Shown one piece after another: positions 26,239 through 33,834 of a DNA stretch of 33,834 nt (positions within the stretch are counted from its first letter, which is position 1; each line of letters begins with the position of its first letter). The notes beneath the pieces were generated by a model, which saw only the letters and a list, made by a program, of their open reading frames with translations, was not told where the DNA came from and made no database searches. The DNA is taken from the NCBI GenBank assembly GCA_017399625.1, contig JAFQBT010000065.1, forward strand, positions 1 to 33,834. The letters are read 5' to 3'. Source of the DNA: Oscillospiraceae bacterium (lineage in GTDB: Bacteria; Bacillota; Clostridia; Oscillospirales; Ruminococcaceae). The translations under genes were made by a program, and so were the position numbers.

Positions 26239-27473
26239 TTCCGGAAATCCTCCTTTATCTTCCTGCAGACTTCCGCCGGGGAACAGTCCGCATCGATTAT
26301 TATATCTGCATATTTTTTATAGAGCGGGTACCGCTCCTCATAGCGTTTTTTTATTGCTTCAGCGGTGGAAGCGGTGGGACGATCGCTCGTCGGAACAAGT
26401 TTTTCAACCGGGCGGTCGATGAAATATATCCTTCCGTTTTTGGAAAGATTGCGCATGTTTTCCGGATTGAGAATTGCTCCGCCGCCGGTGGCGATTATTA
26501 CCCCGGTTTTTCCGGAAAGTTCAAGAACCGCTTCGCTTTCGATTTTCCGGAAGGCGGGTTCGCCTTTTTTTTCAAAAATATCGGAAATTTCGCGCCCTGT
26601 TTTTTCGATTATAAGCTCGTCCGAATCAAAAAGCGGCATTTTGAGTTCTTCGGAAAGGATTTTTCCGGCGGTGGTTTTGCCGGAAGCGGGCATTCCGATA
26701 AGGACGATGTTCGTTTTCATCCGGAGGATTTCCGAAAAGATGCTTTCGGCTTTTTCCTTCGGGACGGGTTTTTCAAAAAAATGTTCCGCCGCAAGGATCG
26801 CCTGCATCACGAGCATATAAAGTCCGCCTTCGGAAGGAACCCCAAGGCTTTGAGCACGCTGGACAAAATCCGTTTTAAGCGGATTATAAACAACGTCGAT
26901 TGCGCCCTCGAGATGCGGAAAATCCGCCGGATTCGCAGCCATCCCGGAAAGTTTCGGGAACATTCCGCAGGGGGTTGTGTTGATAAGAATCTGCGCGTCG
27001 GAATGTCTGAGCACCGCTTCTTCGTTGGTGATAACCCCTTCGCCGGGGATGATATCGGTTTTGAGCACCGTCTGAGCACCAAGCGCTTTGAGAACCGCTT
27101 TGGCGGTATGGGAAGTTCCGCCGTTTCCAAGAATAACGGCTTTCTTTCCGAAAACGGAGATTCCTGCGTGCTCAAAAAGAGCCCTGAGCCCGCCGAAATC
27201 GGTGTTGTATCCAAAAAGTTTTCCGTTTCTGTTGACAATGGTGTTAACTGCGCCGATGGCTTTTGCGGCTTCATCGATTTCATCAAGGAAGGGAATCACC
27301 GCCTGTTTATATGGGATGGTTACGTTGATTCCTTTGAAATCCCGGGATTTTATAAAATCCTCCAGTTCCTCCGGACGGAGCTCCTTTATTTCATATTTGT
27401 AATCGCCGATTCGCTTATGGATTTCCGGCGAAAAACTGTGGGGAAGATGCTCCCCGATAAGTCCGTATTCCAT
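26235..27473 (-). CDS. aroE-aroK: Bifunctional shikimate dehydrogenase / shikimate kinase
   Basis: A 412-aa fusion of two consecutive shikimate-pathway enzymes in one continuous frame. Residues 1-250 are shikimate dehydrogenase (AroE): the shikimate-binding HSFSPEIH, catalytic K56 in NVTIPYKQAV, D92 in GYNTDFGG, and the NADP-binding ILGNGGTSHTAKAVL. Residues 252-412 are shikimate kinase (AroK): P-loop GMPASGKTT (260-268), D283/D285 in LFDSDE, R309 in AFRKIE, the GGGA motif at 330-333 and the lid RPTAS. AroE makes shikimate and AroK phosphorylates it, so a fused enzyme could pass product along. The junction around EILRMKTNIVLIG holds a Met where a separate AroK would start. It lies three bases after aroC. 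Confidence 0.95.
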   Translation of the reverse strand: MEYGLIGEHLPHSFSPEIHKRIGDYKYEIKELRPEELEDFIKSRDFKGINVTIPYKQAVIPFLDEIDEAAKAIGAVNTIVNRNGKLFGYNTDFGGLRALFEHAGISVFGKKAVILGNGGTSHTAKAVLKALGAQTVLKTDIIPGEGVITNEEAVLRHSDAQILINTTPCGMFPKLSGMAANPADFPHLEGAIDVVYNPLKTDFVQRAQSLGVPSEGGLYMLVMQAILAAEHFFEKPVPKEKAESIFSEILRMKTNIVLIGMPASGKTTAGKILSEELKMPLFDSDELIIEKTGREISDIFEKKGEPAFRKIESEAVLELSGKTGVIIATGGGAILNPENMRNLSKNGRIYFIDRPVEKLVPTSDRPTASTAEAIKKRYEERYPLYKKYADIIIDADCSPAEVCRKIKEDFRK

Positions 27474-27476
27474 ATT

Positions 27477-28567
27477 TCACCTCAGCCAGTCGGTGCCGTA
27501 GCGCATTGCAAGAATATCGCAGAGAACAATCGCCGCGGCGGAATCAACAACAACCCTTGCCCGGTGGATGATTGCCGGGTCGTGCCGCCCTTTTATCACA
27601 AAGTTTTTGTTTTCGCCGGAGGAAAAATCAACGGTTTCCTGCTCAAGGGAAATGGAAGGGGTGGGCTTTATGGCACAGCGGAAAGTGATGGGCATCCCGT
27701 TGGAAATGCCGCCGTTTATGCCGCCGTTGTTGTTCGTTTTTGTAAAAACTTTTCCGTTTCGTCAATGCGAAAAGGATCGTTGGCTTCGCTTCCGCGCATT
27801 TTTGCAAAACCGAATCCAGCGCCGAATTCAACGCCTTTTACCGCCGGAATGCTGAAAAGGAAATGGGCAAGCCGGCTTTCGATGCTGTCGAAATAAGGTT
27901 CGCCGATTCCGGCGGGAACACCGGTTATTGCGGTTTCAAGGATTCCGCCGACGGAATCCTGCTCGTTTTTCGCCGCAAGGATGGCTTCTTCCATTTTTGC
28001 GCCGGCTTCATCGTCAAGGACGGCAAAAAGTTTTTCGTTTAGGGAATCTATTTCGTTTTCAATATCGCAGAATTTTCTGTCCGGGATTCCGGCGCATTCG
28101 GCAATGTGAGTTCCGATTTTAATGCCTTTTTTCGCAAGAGCTGCGGTGCAGATTGCGCCGGCGGCAACGATTCCGGCGGTTATCCTTCCGGAAAAATGTC
28201 CGCCGCCACGGTAATCCTGAAAACCGTGGTATTTGCACTGGGCGGTATAATCTGCATGACCGGGTCTTGCGGTGACGGCGATTTCGGAATAATCCCTGCT
28301 TTGGGTGTTTTCGTTGCGAATGAGGATGGTAATGGGCGTTCCGGTGGTGAAACCGTTAAAAACGCCGCTTAAAATTTCGAATTTGTCGCCTTCCTGCCTT
28401 GCGGTGGAAATTGCTCCGGCGGGACGCCTTTTTGTAAGCCGGGCGGCGATGAAATCTTCGTCAACGGGGATTCCCGGTGCCATTCCGGAAAGGACGGCAA
28501 CGATTCCTGCGCCGTGGCTTTCGCCGGTGAGTGTGAGCGAAACGCTCTGTCCGAATGTATCTTTCAT
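27477..28567 (-). pseudogene. aroC: Chorismate synthase, interrupted by a one-base frameshift
   Basis: FMN-dependent enzyme converting EPSP to chorismate. The first frame (from ATG 28567) gives 283 codons with the family motifs GESHGAGI, KRRPAGAISTARQEGD, RPGHADYTAQCKYHGFQDYRGGGHFSGR and SIPAVKGVEFGAGF, then breaks to a TAA at 27716. The next frame supplies the missing C terminus, including the tail of the NNNGGINGGISNGMPITFR motif, KPTPSIS and IKGRHDPAI, and ends at 27477. Adding one A to the A4 run (plus-strand TTTT at 27750-27753, beside an A5 run) restores a 363-aa protein of normal length. Because every other pathway gene is intact and this step is needed for chorismate, a homopolymer sequencing or assembly error is the likeliest cause; a true recent mutation is possible. 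ATG overlaps the aroB stop (ATGA). Confidence 0.9.
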
Positions 28568-29574
28568 GCAAAAAACTCCTTCATGCGTTCAAAAAGTTTG
28601 GCGGGGGACCATTCTTCCATCTCAAAACTTCCGATTTCCGGAACTGTTATGACGGTCACCTTTTCGCCGGAGAATTTTTTATCATGGGCGGCGGCGGAAA
28701 CAAGCTTTTCCATATCGCCGCGGTATTCTGTCGGAAGGTTCAGCTTTTTGAGCACGGCCTTCAGCCTTTCGCGGATTTCCGGAGAACACATTGGGAGCAT
28801 TCCCAGCGCGACGCATTCGCCGTGATAAAGCCCGCCAAGTTCCTCGGTGCTTTCGATGGCGTGACCCATGGTGTGGCCGAAGTTCAGTACCTTCCGAATG
28901 CCGCTTTCCTTTTCATCCTGCTCAACAACATTACGCTTGAGCACCACGGAGCGGCGGATGATTTCCTCGATATGCTCATGAGCATCGGAATTTTCGAAAA
29001 GCCGGAAAAGTTCCTCATCAAAGGTGAGAGACATCTTGACCGCTTCCGCAAGTCCGTTGGAAAAATGGCGTTCCGAAAGGGTTTTTAAGGTATTCGGGTC
29101 GATTAAAACGGCTTTCGGCTGATAAAAAGCGCCGATTATATTTTTTACCCCCATGAAGTTGACTGCGGTTTTTCCGCCGACGGAGGAATCTACTTGGGAA
29201 AGAACGGTGGTGGGGATGTTGTAAAAATCGATTCCACGCATATAGCTTGCGGCGGCAAAACCAGCAAGATCACCGCAGACTCCGCCGCCGACGGCAACAA
29301 CGCAGTCGCTTCGGGTAAAGCCATGCTCAAGCATTGCGGCGCAGAGCCTTTCAAAAACCGGAAGGCTTTTGCTTTCCTCGCCCATGGGCACAGTTTCGAT
29401 GAAAGGAGCTTTGCACTGGGCGGCAACGGCTTCTGCATATTCCGCAGGAACGCCGGAATCGGTTACTATGAGCACCTTCCGGTCAAGATTGAGCACGGTG
29501 CCTGCCTTTTTGAGCACGCCGCGCTCGATTGTTATATCATAGCTTCCCAAAGGAAGATTTACGGGGATTATCAT
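28564..29574 (-). CDS. aroB: 3-dehydroquinate synthase
   Basis: A 336-aa NAD- and Zn-dependent enzyme that cyclises DAHP to 3-dehydroquinate. Visible motifs: the NAD-binding VAVGGGVCGDLAGFAAASYMRG, PTTVLSQVDSSVGGKTAVN, the substrate-binding GVKNIIGAFYQP, the metal-binding GLAEAVKM region, and the zinc histidines in LNFGHTMGHAIE and LYHGECVALGM. Start ATG at 29574 with AAAGGAG upstream. It overlaps aroC by four bases at its 3' end, while a 159-base gap holding repeat copy C separates it from pheA upstream. Confidence 0.97.
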   Translation of the reverse strand: MIIPVNLPLGSYDITIERGVLKKAGTVLNLDRKVLIVTDSGVPAEYAEAVAAQCKAPFIETVPMGEESKSLPVFERLCAAMLEHGFTRSDCVVAVGGGVCGDLAGFAAASYMRGIDFYNIPTTVLSQVDSSVGGKTAVNFMGVKNIIGAFYQPKAVLIDPNTLKTLSERHFSNGLAEAVKMSLTFDEELFRLFENSDAHEHIEEIIRRSVVLKRNVVEQDEKESGIRKVLNFGHTMGHAIESTEELGGLYHGECVALGMLPMCSPEIRERLKAVLKKLNLPTEYRGDMEKLVSAAAHDKKFSGEKVTVITVPEIGSFEMEEWSPAKLFERMKEFFA

Positions 29575-29598
29575 AAAATTCTTCTCCTTTGATTTGGT

Positions 29599-29730
29599 AT
29601 TGACGCCGCTTTGCGGCTACACATCATCCGTCACCTTCGGTGACACCTTTTGCTCAGCCGCAGACGGCAGACCCCTCTGTCTGCTGCGCAGACATCTCCC
29701 CTAACAGGGGAGTCTCCTCAAGGGGAAGGC
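29599..29730 (-). repeat. Palindromic intergenic repeat, copy C (between pheA and aroB)
   Basis: Read on the minus strand it starts CCTTCCCCTTGAGGAG a few bases after the pheA stop, carries an inserted CTCCCCTGTTAGGGGAG hairpin and a GTCTGCGCAGCAGAC hairpin, then AGGTGTCACCGAAGGTGACGGATGATGTGTAGCCGC and GCGGCGTCAAT. The ends match copy B (GTGTAGCCGC...GCGGCGTCAAT) and the start matches copies A and B, so the outer parts are conserved and the inner hairpins vary. Confidence 0.78.
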
Positions 29731-29733
29731 TTT

Positions 29734-30828
29734 TTAGAGTTTTTTCTCATGGGGGAAGGAGCCGATTATGCGAAGGCGGTCGCAATATTTTGAGAGTTCC
29801 TTCATCATCCGTTTTCCTTCCTCGCTGTAAGCGTTTCCGTCTGCTTCAACGTAGAAATAATATTTCCACATGAGTTCCTTCATGGGGCGGCTGCGGAGGG
29901 TACGCATGTTGAAACCGCAGTCACCAATGATGTTTATCGCTTCCGCAAGGGCGCCGGCTTCGTCACGAACCGTGAATACCATAATGAACTGGCGTCCGCT
30001 TTCCTTATAATCCGGAAGGCTTTCCGCCCTTGAGAAAACCGCAAAGCGGGTTGTATTCATGCTGCTTTCGTTTATGCGGCGTTCAAGAACCTTGAGCCCA
30101 TAGAGCTTTGCGGTATCGCGGCTTGCGATTGCGGCGACGGATTTATCGCCGCATTCAACAACCTTCTGGGCGGCAATGGCCGTGTTGTTGGCACGGACTG
30201 GCTCGAATCCGTGCTTTCTGATGAATTTTGCGCATTGCTCAAGGGCCTGGGGATGGCTGATGACGGTTTTTATATCATCAACGGTTGCACCCGGAAGACC
30301 GAGAAGGTTATGTGTAACCTCAAGGTCATAGATTCCGTTGATATAAAGGCTGCCCTGGAACATGAGGTCGATAACCTGGGAAACTTCGCCTGCATAGCTG
30401 TTTTCGATCGGAAGAACGGCGCAGTCGCATTCGCCGCTGACAACCGCTTCGTAAGCGGAAGTGAAATCCCCGAAAGGAATCTGTTTTGCGGAAGGGAAGA
30501 TGTTCTTTGCGGCAATGTTCGCAAAAGCGCCCTCAACTCCGCTGTATGCAACCCGAAGACCTTCCTGGAGCATCTGCTGATAGTTCCGGGAGATATTCAT
30601 GGTGTCCTTAAGAAAACTGACATAATAGGAACGGAGGGTTTCGTCCTCAACAAAGGCGGAGTTTTTCGCAATAAGTTCGTTTTCGCGGCTCTGGTCAAGA
30701 ATCGGAAGGCCACGTTCCTTTTTATATTCGGAAATAAGCTTTGCGGCTTCCATTCTTCTGACAAAAAGCGCCGCCATTTCCTTATCTATTTCATTGATGC
30801 TTTTTCTTGCTTCTTCAAGTTTGTTCAT
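29734..30828 (-). CDS. pheA: Bifunctional chorismate mutase / prephenate dehydratase (P-protein)
   Basis: A 364-aa protein that turns chorismate into prephenate and then phenylpyruvate. Residues 1-88 are an AroQ-type helical chorismate mutase (RKSINEIDKEMAALFVRRMEAA...). Residues 92-275 are prephenate dehydratase (VAYSGVEGAFANIAA, LPIENSYAGEV, and the catalytic T260-R261-F262 motif). Residues about 285-355 form an ACT domain with GAL (292-294) and RSRP (312-315) in place of the canonical ESRP phenylalanine-binding motif, so feedback inhibition by Phe is likely but the site is slightly altered. Its ATG overlaps the stop of the upstream aminotransferase (ATGA). Confidence 0.96.
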   Translation of the reverse strand: MNKLEEARKSINEIDKEMAALFVRRMEAAKLISEYKKERGLPILDQSRENELIAKNSAFVEDETLRSYYVSFLKDTMNISRNYQQMLQEGLRVAYSGVEGAFANIAAKNIFPSAKQIPFGDFTSAYEAVVSGECDCAVLPIENSYAGEVSQVIDLMFQGSLYINGIYDLEVTHNLLGLPGATVDDIKTVISHPQALEQCAKFIRKHGFEPVRANNTAIAAQKVVECGDKSVAAIASRDTAKLYGLKVLERRINESSMNTTRFAVFSRAESLPDYKESGRQFIMVFTVRDEAGALAEAINIIGDCGFNMRTLRSRPMKELMWKYYFYVEADGNAYSEEGKRMMKELSKYCDRLRIIGSFPHEKKL

Positions 30829-32012
30829 AAGGAATATTCCTCCGCAAGTTTTTTGAAAGAAGGGATGGAGCGTTCGATCTGCTCCGTCGAAACGCAGTAG
30901 GAGATGCGCACGAACCCTTCCATGCCGAAATCGTCGCTTGGAACAACGAGAATTTCGTATTTTTTTGCCTTTTCGGAAAAGGCGTTTGCATCCGGTTCCG
31001 GTGATTTTACGAAGAGATAAAATGCGCCGTCCGGATGTACCGCTTCGAATCCCATTCCGGAAAGTGCGCCGTAAAGCAGATCCCGGTTGCGTTCATAAAC
31101 TGAGATATCGGAAGTCATTTCAATGCATTCCGGAATGATTTTCTGGAAAAGGGAGGGAGCGCAGACGAAGCCAAGAGCTCTTCCTGTGCCGCAGATTCCT
31201 GCATAAACCGCTTTCCAGTCCGGATTTTCCGGCGAAACAAGGATATAGCCGATTCGTTCTCCCGGAAGGGAAAGGCTTTTGCTCCAGGAATAACATATAA
31301 TTGTATCATTATAATATTTTGTTACGAAGGGGACCTCGATTCCGCCGTAAACGAGTTCGCGGTAGGGCTCGTCCGAAATGAGATAAATCTTTCTGCCGGA
31401 TTTTTCTTCCGCTTCGGAAAGCATTGCGGAAAGTTTTTTTATGCATTCTTCGGAGAAAACAGCGCCGGAAGGGTTGTTCGGTGAATTGATTATAACGGCG
31501 GCAGTTTTTTCGGTAATTGCTTCGGCGAGCTTTTCAAAATCAATCTGAAAATCCGGCCATTCGCAAGGGACAACAACGGGTTTTCCGCCGGCGGTTTCAA
31601 CAAAAACCGTATATTCCGGGAAGAACGGCGCAAAAAGAATCACTTCTTCGCCGTCGTTGACCACAGCGGAAAGGGAAATCGTAAGCGAGGCGGCGGCACC
31701 GCAGGTCATATAAAGATTTTCCGGACAAAAAGAGGTTCCGAAACGCCGGTTAAGGTTATCCGCAACGGCTTTTCTTGCGGAAAAATCGCCCGGTGCGGAG
31801 GTATAGCTGTGGAGCGCAAGGGGATTTTCCTCCGCAATCATTCGGCAGAGTTTTTCGGAAAATTCCTTCGGAGCGGGGACGCTTGGGTTTCCGATGCTGA
31901 AATCAAAGACGTTTTCAGCGCCGATTTCCGCTTTGCGGCGGTTTCCGTATTCAAAAAGTTCCCGGATAACGGAACGTTTTTCCCCGAGGGAACGCATTCT
32001 TTCGGTATTCAT
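30825..32012 (-). CDS. PLP-dependent class I/II aminotransferase, probably aromatic
   Basis: A 395-aa fold-type I aminotransferase of the aspartate/aromatic group. Conserved positions are visible: N180 in NSPNNPSG, D214 in SDEPYRELVY, the PLP lysine K245 in CYSWSKSLSLPGERIGY with R253, and the C-terminal substrate arginine in FVRISYCVS. It is the first gene of the aromatic operon and overlaps pheA by four bases, so I infer that it transaminates phenylpyruvate and 4-hydroxyphenylpyruvate to Phe and Tyr. Aspartate aminotransferase activity cannot be excluded from sequence alone. ATG at 32012 with an AGAGGTG ribosome binding site. Confidence 0.9.
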   Translation of the reverse strand: MNTERMRSLGEKRSVIRELFEYGNRRKAEIGAENVFDFSIGNPSVPAPKEFSEKLCRMIAEENPLALHSYTSAPGDFSARKAVADNLNRRFGTSFCPENLYMTCGAAASLTISLSAVVNDGEEVILFAPFFPEYTVFVETAGGKPVVVPCEWPDFQIDFEKLAEAITEKTAAVIINSPNNPSGAVFSEECIKKLSAMLSEAEEKSGRKIYLISDEPYRELVYGGIEVPFVTKYYNDTIICYSWSKSLSLPGERIGYILVSPENPDWKAVYAGICGTGRALGFVCAPSLFQKIIPECIEMTSDISVYERNRDLLYGALSGMGFEAVHPDGAFYLFVKSPEPDANAFSEKAKKYEILVVPSDDFGMEGFVRISYCVSTEQIERSIPSFKKLAEEYSL

Positions 32013-32063
32013 TAAGACACCTCTCTTCGGAATTCAGCCGGGCTGTTTAAAAAATATATACAT

Positions 32064-32092
32064 ATATTATAACTGCAAATATCGATTGTCAA
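32064..32092 (-). promoter_or_regulatory. Promoter of the aromatic amino acid operon
   Basis: Minus strand perfect TTGACA (complement of 32087-32092), 17 bases, TAATAT (complement of 32064-32069); an overlapping TATAAT gives a 15-base spacer. The leader is only about 45 bases, leaving no room for a T-box or attenuator. Confidence 0.7.
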
Positions 32093-32103
32093 TAATCAAA
32101 ATC

Positions 32104-32130
32104 AAAAAACCTCTCCGGAAGGGAGAGGCT
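32104..32130 (-). terminator. Terminator of lipoprotein 3
   Basis: CCTCTCC-GGAA-GGGAGAGG with a six-base T-run on the minus strand, shortly after the lipoprotein stop codon at 32146 and just upstream of the aromatic operon promoter. Confidence 0.85.
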
Positions 32131-32145
32131 TTGAATTTTTCAGGG

Positions 32146-32751
32146 TCAATTTAAAGGCGAACGGTAATCACATATGCTGACAAGCGAACTGAAATATAAA
32201 TCGTCGCCGTTGAAATAAAGAGCTTTTTCGTTTCCCGGATAATAAACTGTGAAAAATCCGCCCCAGGACATTATCCATTTTATCTCACCGTCAGGACCGT
32301 AGGCAGCAACGGTATAGCTTCCTCCTGTTGCGGGATTTTCGGGTTCTTCATAAATTACAGGAAAATTATTTTGGATTTCGGAAAGAAGCCCGTAAATTTC
32401 TTCCTGGGAAAGATACCGCTCCTCACATTCTGAAAAGCTGTAAACGACGATTTCGGAAATATTTTCGGTGTCGTTTACTTCGGTTTTCCATCTTTCGAGG
32501 TCTTCTTCAGTTCCGAATTCTCCTTCCGAAGGAATGATTTCATCAAGGACGTTATAGCAGGAACCGGCAACGCCTTTCGGAAGATGATCAAAATTTATCT
32601 CTACGGATTCTTCCGGAAGGGAAGAGGATTCCGGACTTTGTTCAGAGGAAGATTCGGATTTTTCAGGAGCAGAAGAAACAGGGCTTTCCTCCTCCGAACA
32701 TCCGGAGAAAAGCAGAACAAAAACAATCAAAAAAGCAAAGATCCGTTTCAA
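32146..32751 (-). CDS. Putative lipoprotein 3
   Basis: A 201-aa predicted lipoprotein of unknown function. It starts at TTG 32751, eight bases after AAGGAGG. The signal peptide (MKRIFAFLIVFVLLFSGC) ends in a lipobox with the cysteine at residue 18, followed by a Ser/Glu/Pro-rich spacer of about 30 residues, a common tether between membrane and folded domain. The rest (about 50-201) is acidic and aromatic, with YFSECEERYLSQEEIYGLL-like helix and a WGGFFTVYYPGNEKALYF beta-type stretch. It is not clearly related to the two paralogues at 21-22.6 kb. It stands alone with its own promoter and terminator. Confidence 0.8.
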   Translation of the reverse strand: MKRIFAFLIVFVLLFSGCSEEESPVSSAPEKSESSSEQSPESSSLPEESVEINFDHLPKGVAGSCYNVLDEIIPSEGEFGTEEDLERWKTEVNDTENISEIVVYSFSECEERYLSQEEIYGLLSEIQNNFPVIYEEPENPATGGSYTVAAYGPDGEIKWIMSWGGFFTVYYPGNEKALYFNGDDLYFSSLVSICDYRSPLN

Positions 32752-32785
32752 AAAATACGCCTCCTTAAATCCGTTTTACAGCATT

Positions 32786-32814
32786 ATTATATGAACAAAA
32801 ACAGGTGAAGTCAA
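32786..32814 (-). promoter_or_regulatory. Promoter of lipoprotein 3
   Basis: Minus strand TTGACT (complement of 32809-32814), 17 bases and perfect TATAAT (complement of 32786-32791), 35 bases before the TTG start. Confidence 0.7.
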
Positions 32815-33040
32815 GTAAAAAGCAGGCTTTGAAACACCCGGAAGCGTGTGTACTTTTTGACGACAAAGGCTGTTTCCGGCGGTTTTTGAGCCGGAAAATT
32901 ATCCGGAAGGGGACTGAATAATCAAATCCAAAATTTCCAATAATTTACAAAAATAAGGGCAAAAACAAGCCGGAAACGGCTGTTTTTGCCCCAATTTCAA
33001 AAAAATTATAAAAAAACAGCGCCAAACCGCCCAAAACGGC
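32815..33040. other. Gene-free region upstream of rpoB with two hairpins
   Basis: No credible gene. It holds TTTCCGGC/GCCGGAAA (32873-32897, nine-base loop) and a longer stem (32957-32991) with arms GGGCAAAAACAAGCCG and CGGCTGTTTTTGCCC, one bulged A and a GAAA loop. Both lie upstream of the rpoB promoter. The second resembles a terminator when read on the minus strand, where TTATTTTTG follows. Confidence 0.6.
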
Positions 33041-33069
33041 TTGACACCTATTGACTTTAGTAATATAAT
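33041..33069 (+). promoter_or_regulatory. Perfect-consensus promoter of rpoB
   Basis: TTGACA at 33041-33046, exactly 17 bases, TATAAT at 33064-33069: a full sigma-A consensus. The transcript would start near 33076 and carry a leader of about 120 bases before the TTG at 33196. Confidence 0.85.
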
Positions 33070-33195
33070 AATAAAATGTACCATAATGGACATTTGTATC
33101 TCGTTTTAAACTACTATACCACAGTTTGACGAAAAATGCAAGTGTTTCGGTCAAGAAAAATAAACGACGTATTACGGATGAATGGAGTGAGCTAT

Positions 33196-33834
33196 TTGGT
33201 AAATGTAAAACCTGTCAAGCTCGGAAAAAATGTCCGCATGAGTTTTTCCAAGATCAATGAGGTTCTCGATATGCCGAACCTCATCGAGGTCCAGAAAGAC
33301 TCCTATAAATGGTTCCTCGAAGAAGGACTTAAGGAAGTTTTCCGCGATGTTTCGGCCATCACGGATTATTCCGGAAACCTTGTTCTGGACTTCATCGATT
33401 ATCATATCGAGAATAAGCCCAAATATACCATCGAGGAATGCAAAGAGCGCGACGTGACCTATGCGGCCCCTCTTCGTGTAAGAGCAAGACTGCAGAATAA
33501 GGAAACCGGCGAGATCAAGGAACAGGATATCTTCATGGGAGATTTCCCAATCATGACCCCTTCCGGAACCTTTGTCATCAACGGCGCAGAGCGTGTTATT
33601 GTATCCCAGCTTGTCCGTTCTCCCGGCGTATATTTCGCCATGAACTACGACAAGACCGGTAAGAAGCTTTTTGCAAGCACCGTTATCCCGAACAGGGGTG
33701 CATGGCTTGAATATGAAAGCGATCTTAACGACGTCTTCGGCGTAAGAATCGATAAGAACAGAAAACTTCCCATCACCACTTTCATCAGAGCCCTCGGACT
33801 CGGAAGTGACGCACAGATCCTTGATTATTTCGGC
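33196..33834 (+). CDS. rpoB: DNA-directed RNA polymerase subunit beta (3' part outside window)
   Basis: The first 213 codons of the RNA polymerase beta subunit; the frame is open to the window edge. The start is the TTG at 33196, eight bases after GGAG; an in-frame ATG at 33178 has no ribosome binding site. The sequence shows the beta-subunit N terminus: the helix around [29 protein letters not shown], then [32 protein letters not shown], and the highly conserved [32 protein letters not shown] of the protrusion domain. It has its own consensus promoter, and the gene upstream is a divergent lipoprotein, not rplL as in most bacteria. rpoC would be expected to follow outside the window. Confidence 0.97.
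   Translation, partial: MVNVKPVKLGKNVRMSFSKINEVLDMPNLIEVQKDSYKWFLEEGLKEVFRDVSAITDYSGNLVLDFIDYHIENKPKYTIEECKERDVTYAAPLRVRARLQNKETGEIKEQDIFMGDFPIMTPSGTFVINGAERVIVSQLVRSPGVYFAMNYDKTGKKLFASTVIPNRGAWLEYESDLNDVFGVRIDKNRKLPITTFIRALGLGSDAQILDYFG

Noticed and set aside
27740..27760. Programmed -1 frameshifting in aroC
   Set aside because: The sequence at the break (GAA AAG TTT TTA) is not a good slippery heptamer and no clear downstream pseudoknot is visible; a homopolymer error explains it more simply.
32013..32063. T-box or attenuator ahead of the aromatic operon
   Set aside because: The leader is about 45 bases with no terminator stem, leader peptide or T-box sequence.
33178..33195. ATG at 33178 as the rpoB start
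   Set aside because: No ribosome binding site precedes it, whereas GGAG stands eight bases before the TTG at 33196.

Overview
The window comes from a low-to-mid GC Gram-positive bacterium, most likely an anaerobic gut-type Clostridia (Oscillospirales/Ruminococcaceae-like). The evidence is strong SD-led genes with frequent TTG starts, lipoprotein and sortase systems, a SpoIID-type domain, an ECF-transporter S component and a NifS-ThiI pair. This taxonomic call is inference from gene content. No tRNA, rRNA, CRISPR array, insertion sequence or phage gene was seen.

Layout. (1) 1-1.9 kb: the end of an MFS permease converges on a YibE/F-type membrane protein. (2) 2.1-9.0 kb: one very large secreted surface protein of 2299 aa. 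It has a signal peptide, five copies of a repeated module, an OB-fold, Ig-like segments, a CehA/McbA-type PHP phosphoesterase domain, two more OB-folds, and a C-terminal NPGTG-hydrophobic-KRK sorting signal. (3) 9.3-9.95 kb: a YczE/YitT-like membrane protein. (4) 10.1-16.4 kb: an apparent operon of cysteine desulfurase, thiI and a 1293-aa fusion. The fusion joins a degenerate CinA-like cytoplasmic region, one membrane segment, a class B sortase, three Ig-like repeats, a Ser/Gly linker and a SpoIID/LytB domain. (5) 16.4-20.1 kb, minus strand: a glycolytic operon pgk-tpiA-gpmI. (6) 20.6-22.6 kb: an ECF S component and two tandem paralogous lipoproteins. (7) 22.7-32.0 kb, minus strand: a nine-gene aromatic amino acid operon, read as aminotransferase, pheA, aroB, aroC, aroE-aroK fusion, aroQ, aroA, tyrA, DAHP synthase. 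It covers the shikimate pathway from DAHP to chorismate and on to Phe and Tyr. Most junctions overlap by a few bases. aroC carries a one-base frameshift. (8) 32.1-33.8 kb: a lipoprotein gene, then a divergent perfect-consensus promoter and the start of rpoB, which runs off the right edge.

The most unusual item is the CinA-like/sortase B/SpoIID fusion. Class B sortases act on NPxT-type signals, and the giant surface protein 3.5 kb upstream ends in NPGTG, so an enzyme-substrate pair inside the window is plausible but unproven. A palindromic intergenic repeat family occurs at three places, two of them inside operons.
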